Origin: CAYSFW01 sp964620675
Lineage (GTDB): Bacteria > Pseudomonadota > Gammaproteobacteria > UWMA-0217
Reading direction: 5' to 3'
Assembly (NCBI GenBank): GCA_964620675.1
Contig: CAZUJU010000060.1
Location: 1-14,848 of the forward strand
DNA: 14,848 nt
Numbering within the stretch: the first letter of the stretch is position 1; every line of letters begins with the position of its first letter. The position numbers and the translations under genes are program-made. This document shows, piece by piece, positions 7,533 to 14,848 of the stretch. The notes beneath the pieces are model-generated. The model was not told where the DNA came from, ran no database searches, and saw nothing but the letters and a program-made list of their open reading frames with translations.

Positions 7533-7713
7533 TAACCAATGTTTATACTTATGAAAATTAGAAGAAATATCCTCCGTTTTGTACACCCTCGAAATTCCGC
7601 CCCAAGGTCCGACCCGATCACGCCCGGCTGTCGTCGCCGCCAGGTCAGGCTGGCAAGCAACTGCCGGTTGATCCGGCAAGCCCCGGCAGAGTCTTGTCGC
7701 CGCCGCTCGATCC

Positions 7714-7748
7714 GGTTGCGCCGATTCCAAACTGGAACCGGCGCAACC
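7714..7748 (-). terminator. Hairpin downstream of the small hypothetical gene
   Basis: GGTTGCGCCG (7714-7723) is exactly complementary to CGGCGCAACC (7739-7748). Inside it TTCC and GGAA extend the stem after an A/C mismatch, leaving a five-base loop. It lies about 22 bases after the stop of the 7770-8087 gene, in its direction of transcription. There is no T-run, so it may stabilise the mRNA 3' end and not terminate by itself. Confidence 0.4.
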
Positions 7749-7769
7749 CAAAGAACCCTCGCCCGGCGA

Positions 7770-8087
7770 TCAACCGTCGGGCTCGAATTCATACAGATCA
7801 TCCAGCGTGTAAAACCGGTGATCGCGCATGAATCCGGCCACGATCGTGTCCTTTAGCGAGAGAATACGACCCTTGTCGTCCCATTCGGAAACCCACTCCG
7901 ACGGTAAACCGTCGAGCATGTGGACCATCGCGTAACTGCCGTCCGGATAGACGGACAGGTGAGTTTCACCGGTACGAAAATCCTTGAAGGCAGGCATGAA
8001 ACCAAAGCACAAGTCACCAAAACTCCCTCCTGGCATCTGCTGATGCAACTTGTGCTGCTGCAGAAAATCCGCTGATGTGATCAGCAT
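7770..8087 (-). CDS. Small conserved-looking hypothetical protein
   Basis: A 105-aa acidic, soluble protein that I do not recognise. No signal peptide, membrane segment, metal-binding Cys cluster or nucleotide-binding loop is visible. The middle reads like consecutive beta strands with turns (THLSVYPDGSYAMVHML, then SEWDDKGRILSLKD), and the C-terminus is an acidic tail (TLDDLYEFEPDG). I chose the ATG at 8087 because AGGGGG stands about five bases upstream; a GTG at 8108 would add seven residues with no ribosome site. Coding is supported by the good start signal, a 3' hairpin and protein-like composition. The gene stands alone between the stator operon and metH, so context gives no function. 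Confidence 0.7.
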   Translation of the reverse strand: MLITSADFLQQHKLHQQMPGGSFGDLCFGFMPAFKDFRTGETHLSVYPDGSYAMVHMLDGLPSEWVSEWDDKGRILSLKDTIVAGFMRDHRFYTLDDLYEFEPDG

Positions 8088-8441
8088 GGAAACCCCCTGA
8101 GCGAGCACTGTCTCGTTTATTGTTGATTATTATTTCCGCAGCTCCGGCTAAGGAGCTGTGACAAGCTACGTCGAGTCCGTGCCGTTCAGGGGTCGCCGCT
8201 TGAGAGTGGCGCCGGTGCGTAGGTCGTGATGCGAATCCTGACCCTCTTCACCAACGCCCCGCGCAAGATGCAAGATCCCTGGCGCATCCTGCGCTCGCAG
8301 CGTTGTCGAGGGTCCAGAGTACCGGTTCCTAAAGGAAAAACCAGTGGCTTGACGCGGAATTGCGCGGTCTGGCCAAGGCCCTGTCGGGGCGCTGTGATAC
8401 CATCCGAAGATTACTCGAAAATGACTAAAGTGGTGGGCTTG
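8088..8441. other. Divergent intergenic region and metH leader
   Basis: About 354 bp between the small minus-strand gene and metH. The left part is AT-rich (about 8114-8136) and probably carries the minus-strand promoter. Beside it CAGCTCC (8139-8145) and GGAGCTG (8152-8158) form a seven-base inverted repeat, a possible operator or small hairpin. The rest is GC-rich leader. I looked for a cobalamin riboswitch (B12 box), a SAM riboswitch and a SAH riboswitch core and recognised none. The metH frame stays open up to 8226, but that extension does not resemble MetH. Confidence 0.55.
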
Positions 8442-12131
<3,690 letters not shown>

Positions 12132-12134
12132 AAT

Positions 12135-12207
12135 CGCCGCGGGCGATACAAACCCGCGGCGCACGAAACACGCTGCGCCACGGCTGAACGACCGGGTTCA
12201 GCCGTGG
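12135..12207. terminator. Bidirectional double hairpin between metH and the rhodanese gene
   Basis: Two perfect stems stand in tandem. The first pairs CGCCGCGGG (12135-12143) with CCCGCGGCG (12153-12161), starting three bases after the metH stop. The second pairs CCACGGCTGAAC (12178-12189) with GTTCAGCCGTGG (12196-12207), and includes the last codons of the minus-strand rhodanese gene. Neither has a T-run. The position between convergent genes supports a shared transcript-end structure. Confidence 0.6.
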
Positions 12208-12581
12208 CTGGGCGGAACCACCGGATGGCCGCGCGCGATCCAGTCGAGGATGCCACGGTCGACGTTGTAAACCTTCTTGTAGTGCAGCTGGTTGACCAAG
12301 GCCTCCGCCGCGGTGCGGGTGCGACTTCCGGTTCGGCACAACAGAATGACCGGGTCATCCGTGCTGACCATCTCGTTCAATTTCGGCACGAAATCTGGGT
12401 TCACGCCCCCGAAGTTGCTGAATAAGGTCAGCAAAACACTGCCTTCAAGCACGCCCGTCTGATGCCATTCCTGAGGCGTGCGGATATCGATCACCGGCAC
12501 GCCATCGGTCATTAGCTTCTTCAACTCATCGGCCGAAATATCGGTGTAAGGGGCATGCGCGCTGGAAAAGGGATTCACCAT
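12198..12581 (-). CDS. Single-domain rhodanese-like sulfurtransferase
   Basis: A 127-aa cytoplasmic single-domain rhodanese. The active-site loop CRTGSR (C82-R87) follows the DDPVILL strand, so the catalytic cysteine that carries the persulfide is present. The N-terminal DGVPVIDIRTPQEW motif and the C-terminal NVDRGILDWIARGHPV are characteristic of the family. The six-residue loop resembles GlpE/PspE-type rhodaneses, which move sulfane sulfur between thiols or to cyanide. The physiological partner cannot be read from sequence. I chose the ATG at 12581 because AGGA lies about five bases upstream; a TTG at 12602 would add seven residues. It has its own promoter (12624-12652), so it is probably a single-gene unit. 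Confidence 0.9.
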   Translation of the reverse strand: MVNPFSSAHAPYTDISADELKKLMTDGVPVIDIRTPQEWHQTGVLEGSVLLTLFSNFGGVNPDFVPKLNEMVSTDDPVILLCRTGSRTRTAAEALVNQLHYKKVYNVDRGILDWIARGHPVVPPSHG

Positions 12582-12623
12582 GGGTATCCTGGGTTGGGAC
12601 AAGGGACCGATTCAAACGCGCTG

Positions 12624-12652
12624 AATATGCCGATCGCGCGGCACGAATTCAA
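12624..12652 (-). promoter_or_regulatory. Sigma-70-type promoter of the rhodanese gene
   Basis: Read on the minus strand, TTGAAT (12652-12647) and CATATT (12629-12624) are separated by exactly 17 bp. Each hexamer is close to consensus. A start near 12617 gives a leader of about 36 bases to the chosen ATG. Confidence 0.6.
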
Positions 12653-12700
12653 GTTTGCGACGCGGAGACTGTGGGTGACGACAGAACGACGGGAGAAAAT

Positions 12701-12720
12701 GACCCGGCTTACGCCGGGTC
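12701..12720. repeat. Short perfect hairpin GACCCGGC-TTAC-GCCGGGTC
   Basis: An eight-base perfect stem (12701-12708 with 12713-12720) and a TTAC loop lie just left of the large inverted-repeat nest and upstream of the rhodanese promoter. It could be the remnant of a terminator or an operator. No T-run follows on either strand. Confidence 0.5.
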
Positions 12721-12786
12721 ATGCTCAGAGCCTGTGAAAAAATCCCCGATTGTCGCGAGGGCGACCCTGGGCGTGGTGAACAAGGC

Positions 12787-12847
12787 GCAAGAGGCCCGAA
12801 ATCGGGGCGTGTAGCCGGCCTACATGACCCGATTTCGGGCCTCTTGC
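12787..12847. repeat. 20-bp perfect inverted repeat, left half of the nest
   Basis: GCAAGAGGCCCGAAATCGGG (12787-12806) is mirrored exactly at 12828-12847 across a 21-base loop. The loop itself contains TGTAG and CTACA. The similarity between arms continues imperfectly outward to about 12757 and 12876, so the ancestral palindrome was probably near 50 bp per arm. Confidence 0.85.
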
Positions 12848-12884
12848 AACGCAGGACACCGCGTTCAGGGGCGTCCGCAGTAAA

Positions 12885-13028
12885 TTCAGATTTCCTGATC
12901 CCTTCCGGCTTCTGGAGCCGATATCCGGAATTGGTGGTGGCACCCATTTCGTAGGTTGGGCTTCCTTCGTCAGCCCAACCTACGAAATGGGTGCCAATGC
13001 CAATGAGCGAGGGATCAGGAAGTCTGAA
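12885..13028. repeat. Inner 144-bp palindromic unit with 19-bp ends
   Basis: TTCAGATTTCCTGATCCCT (12885-12903) is mirrored at 13010-13028 with one mismatch, enclosing the 25-bp hairpin at 12938-12996. A further short stem, TTCCGG (12903-12908) with CCGGAA (12925-12930), lies on the left side only. The terminal repeats are independent of the outer element's, which suggests a separate element inserted within it. Confidence 0.7.
12938..12996. repeat. 25-bp perfect hairpin containing GTAGGTTGGGC
   Basis: Bases 12938-12962 are exactly complementary to 12972-12996, with a nine-base loop TCCTTCGTC. The core GTAGGTTGGGC...GCCCAACCTAC resembles an interspersed palindromic repeat I recall as common in proteobacterial genomes (REP-like). 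The fold would be very stable in RNA or single-stranded DNA. Confidence 0.9.
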
Positions 13029-13056
13029 ATTGCGGGATATTTTCACAGGCGCTCAG

Positions 13057-13705
13057 GTGCCGGGATGCGCCGGGCCGCTGCATCGATACGACGGAGGACT
13101 CGTCGCCACACCTGGTTCGGACCCCCCGATCTGAACCAGACATGTTTGGATCGACCGCGGTACCCCACCGCACCCCGACATTACTCGAATGCGCCAAGCG
13201 GATTCGTTGACAATCCGAAACGATATTCACGCGTGGGTGTCAGGCCGCGCAATGCCGTCAGCGACTGTGCCCGACGAATTGCGCGATGGCGCCGCGGCCA
13301 CCGCTGTACGGAATCAGGACCGCAACCGGCGGCAAGATCCAGACGCGAAGCGCGCCCCGCCAACGGCCAAACTCAGGGAGAAGAGGATTGCGAAAACGGG
13401 TATCGTCGCTCGCGTCAGCCAACTGCTATCCCAACGTAAACACCGTTCCTTCCTGGAGAATCACACGACACGACCCGCTCGTGCCAATTCGGCATTATCG
13501 CGGCCCTTAGCAATCCCATGAATAAGTTTAAATACCGATAGCCATTGGTATTAGGGCAAGAGGAACGTTCATTCCGGTTGGATCCCTGCGGATCTTGCGA
13601 CTCAACTCGCCTTGAACTCGCCCACTGACTTTGGCGTAGACTATAAATAGCGGATACGCAGTCGATATTCATCGGAATAAACTTCTGATTTGCGGAGCGG
13701 TGCAC
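13057..13705. other. Gene-poor stretch before the VOC protein gene
   Basis: About 650 bp in which I can support no gene. Open frames of up to about 110 codons (for example 13189-13521, plus) are Arg/Ala-rich, overlap one another in several frames and lack ribosome sites. The sequence turns AT-richer from about 13520. It contains a short inverted repeat AATACC/GGTATT (13531-13552) and the probable VOC gene promoter. It may include decayed coding sequence, but I recognise no remnant. Confidence 0.5.
13612..13647 (+). promoter_or_regulatory. Possible promoter of the VOC protein gene
   Basis: TATAAA at 13642-13647 is the best -10-like hexamer in the AT-richer stretch upstream of the gene. Its -35 is unclear: TTGAAC (13612-13617) is 24 bp away, or 19 bp from the overlapping TAGACT (13637-13642). 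The position, about 55-65 bases before the ATG, is reasonable. Confidence 0.35.
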
Positions 13706-14206
13706 ATGGGTAAACGAAACAAAAAATCACGTCATAAACCTGAGGCATCGCGCCGGATCGTACCCCATATCGTCGTCGTCGCGCCCACCGCAAGCCTCGA
13801 GTTCTATGCCAATGCCTTCGAGTTCAAACTCGAACGCGACGAAATCAAGACCAGCCCGAACGGCGATATTGTCCATGCCAGCATGCGCTACAAGGGTAAG
13901 ACGGTGGTCATGTTGGCGCCCGAAGGGGCTTGGGGTCATCCCGCCAAGACCCCCAAAAACGCCGGGCAGCCCTGCCCGATTGACCTCTATGTGTACTGCG
14001 ATAATGTCGACATGTTGTATGAGTCCGCCATCCGCCACGGGGCCGTCGCCTGCGAACCACCCGCCGACGCCTTCTGGGGCGATCGGACGGTGCGGCTAGA
14101 AGATCTGGATGGCTATATCTGGACGTTCGCGACTCATGTCGGGCGGTTTGCGCCGATGACCATGCCCGGGCTCGAAGACGATGCGGCGGAACCCTCGTCC
14201 GAATGA
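13706..14206 (+). CDS. VOC superfamily (glyoxalase/PhnB-like) protein
   Basis: A 166-aa cytoplasmic protein with the paired beta-alpha-beta-beta-beta modules of the vicinal oxygen chelate fold. The first repeat is VVVAPTASLEFYANAFEFKL (24-43), continuing to MRYKGKTVVML. The second is IDLYVYCDNVDMLYESAIRHGA (92-113), continuing to DAFWGDRTVRLEDLDGYIWTFATHV (121-145). The FWGDR and WTFATHV ends place it with PhnB/YdcJ-style 'glyoxalase-like' proteins and not glyoxalase I. Where metal-dependent members have a Glu ligand after DPDGxxWE, this protein has Thr140, so a classical metal site is doubtful. The basic N-terminal tail (MGKRNKKSRHK) is unusual. The ATG at 13706 has GGAG eight bases upstream; a GTG at 13700 is too close to it. 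Substrate unknown. Confidence 0.85.
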   Translation: MGKRNKKSRHKPEASRRIVPHIVVVAPTASLEFYANAFEFKLERDEIKTSPNGDIVHASMRYKGKTVVMLAPEGAWGHPAKTPKNAGQPCPIDLYVYCDNVDMLYESAIRHGAVACEPPADAFWGDRTVRLEDLDGYIWTFATHVGRFAPMTMPGLEDDAAEPSSE

Positions 14207-14298
14207 CCTATTGGCGGTCGCCCCGCGAATGAGAAAAAAGCCCGACCAGTGATTTGCTTACCACCACCTGAGCGACAACCGACTTAACGGAAACCAGA

Positions 14299-14799
14299 AT
14301 GCGCTTGCTGACCTTGATACGCCACGCCAAATCGAGTTGGGACAATCCATTGCTGCGGGATTTTGACCGCGCACTCAACCCGCGCGGACAAGCGGATGCG
14401 CCGCTGATGGGCGGCGTCCTTCGCGCGGCTGGCGTCAGCGTCGATCGCGTCATATCGAGTCCCGCGCGGCGCGCGATCACAACCGCCGAGATCGTTGCGA
14501 CCGCGCTCGGCTACCCGCTCAACCACATCCAGCGCGAACCGCGGATCTACGAAGCGACCCTGGACACCCTGCTGGAAATCGTTCGGGCGCTTGATCCACA
14601 AGCACAGAGCGTCGCGCTGTTCGGCCATAATCCGGGTTTTTCCGATCTCGCGAATCACCTGTCACGCCAACCGATCGGCGAACTCCCGACCTGCGCGGTC
14701 GTCAGGCTCGCCTTTGACGTTTCCGCATGGCACGCCATCGAACCGGGCAGCGGCAAGCTCCTCGCCTTCGACTACCCAAAAAAATTCAAGAAGTACTGA
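14299..14799 (+). CDS. sixA: SixA-like phosphohistidine phosphatase (histidine phosphatase family)
   Basis: A 166-aa cytoplasmic protein of the phosphoglycerate mutase-like histidine phosphatase superfamily. The catalytic RHG-type motif is R8-H9-A-K-S near the N-terminus, with H9 as the phosphorylated nucleophile. SSPARRA (53-59) supplies the second arginine, and LFGHNPG (108-113) supplies the second catalytic His, H110. The compact length and RHAKSSW start are typical of SixA. In E. coli, SixA dephosphorylates phosphohistidine in ArcB and the nitrogen phosphotransferase protein NPr; the target here is unknown. It starts 92 bases after the VOC gene in the same direction and may be co-transcribed. 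The ribosome site is weak. A five-base CCCGG/CCGGG stem (14800-14819) follows the stop and is a poor terminator candidate. Confidence 0.88.
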   Translation: MRLLTLIRHAKSSWDNPLLRDFDRALNPRGQADAPLMGGVLRAAGVSVDRVISSPARRAITTAEIVATALGYPLNHIQREPRIYEATLDTLLEIVRALDPQAQSVALFGHNPGFSDLANHLSRQPIGELPTCAVVRLAFDVSAWHAIEPGSGKLLAFDYPKKFKKY

Positions 14800-14848
14800 C
14801 CCGGCCCCTCCGAACCGGGACTGAACGCGACCGCAAGCATGATCCTAG

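Larger units (their letters stand above)
7451..7769. other. Intergenic region between motA and the small minus-strand gene
   Basis: About 320 bp without a supportable gene. It holds the sigma-54-like motif, the FNR-like palindrome, an AT-rich block (about 7531-7580) suited to a promoter or bending region, and a hairpin near 7714-7748. Minus-strand open frames of 79 and 90 codons across it have no ribosome site or recognisable motif. Confidence 0.6.
12729..13050. mobile_element. MITE-like 322-bp nest of inverted repeats
   Basis: The ends are inverted repeats matching at 16 of 17 bases: GCCTGTGAAAAAATCCC (12730-12746) and GGGATATTTTCACAGGC (13034-13050). The hexamer GCTCAG flanks both sides (12723-12728 and 13051-13056), a candidate target-site duplication with one extra A on the left. 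Inside are a 20-bp perfect hairpin and a second complete palindromic unit, annotated separately. No transposase is present, and open frames across it cut through the palindromes. A non-autonomous element, with another inserted in it, is the best reading. The source insertion sequence is not identifiable here. Confidence 0.6.

Noticed and set aside
8226..8441. N-terminal extension of the metH frame
   Set aside because: The extra residues are Arg/Pro/Ser-rich and not MetH-like. Starting at 8442 gives a length and N-terminus matching the E. coli enzyme.
8160..8441. Cobalamin, SAM or SAH riboswitch before metH
   Set aside because: Expected from gene function, but I could not find the conserved cores by reading. 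A covariance-model search would settle it.
12612..13046. 144-codon minus-strand frame across the inverted-repeat nest
   Set aside because: It reads through several long perfect palindromes and the rhodanese promoter, so its openness follows from base composition and not coding.
13189..13521. 110-codon plus-strand frame in the gap before the VOC gene
   Set aside because: No ribosome site, Arg/Ala-rich composition and competing open frames of similar length in the other plus-strand frames.

Overview
The window is a GC-rich, gene-dense bacterial chromosome segment. The protein sequences point to a gammaproteobacterium: an E. coli-type phosphoenolpyruvate carboxylase, a full-length four-module MetH, a PomA/PomB-like stator and a SixA-type phosphatase. 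The style of the proteins and the palindromic repeats would fit the Chromatiales (purple sulfur bacteria), but that placement is a judgement and not demonstrated here.

Layout. The left edge (1-296) is a repeat region: one complete 240-bp element with perfect 19-bp terminal inverted repeats, preceded head-to-tail by the last 55 bp of another copy. It abuts the stop codon of pgi (glucose-6-phosphate isomerase, minus strand), which is transcribed divergently from ppc (phosphoenolpyruvate carboxylase, plus strand). Converging on ppc from the right is a tightly overlapping minus-strand operon, motA/pomA - motB/pomB - PilZ protein. It encodes a flagellar stator with sodium-type sequence signatures plus a putative c-di-GMP receptor. 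A good sigma-54-type promoter motif lies just upstream of the first gene. Next come a small uncharacterised minus-strand gene and a 354-bp leader before metH (cobalamin-dependent methionine synthase, plus strand). metH converges with a minus-strand single-domain rhodanese; two stacked hairpins lie between them.

From about 12,600 to 13,700 I can support no gene. This stretch holds the rhodanese promoter and a 322-bp nest of inverted repeats (12729-13050) flanked by a direct GCTCAG repeat, which looks like a MITE or a MITE inside a MITE. About 650 bp of unassigned DNA follows. The right edge has a VOC/PhnB-like protein and a SixA-like histidine phosphatase, both on the plus strand.

How the genes relate. 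pgi, ppc and metH are unlinked core metabolism (hexose phosphate interconversion, anaplerotic oxaloacetate supply, methionine and folate cycling). The only clear multi-gene functional unit is the stator-PilZ operon, whose organisation suggests c-di-GMP control of motor output. I found no clearly new multi-gene system. The least-explained material is the two MITE-like repeat regions and the stator-linked PilZ protein with its widely split signature motif.
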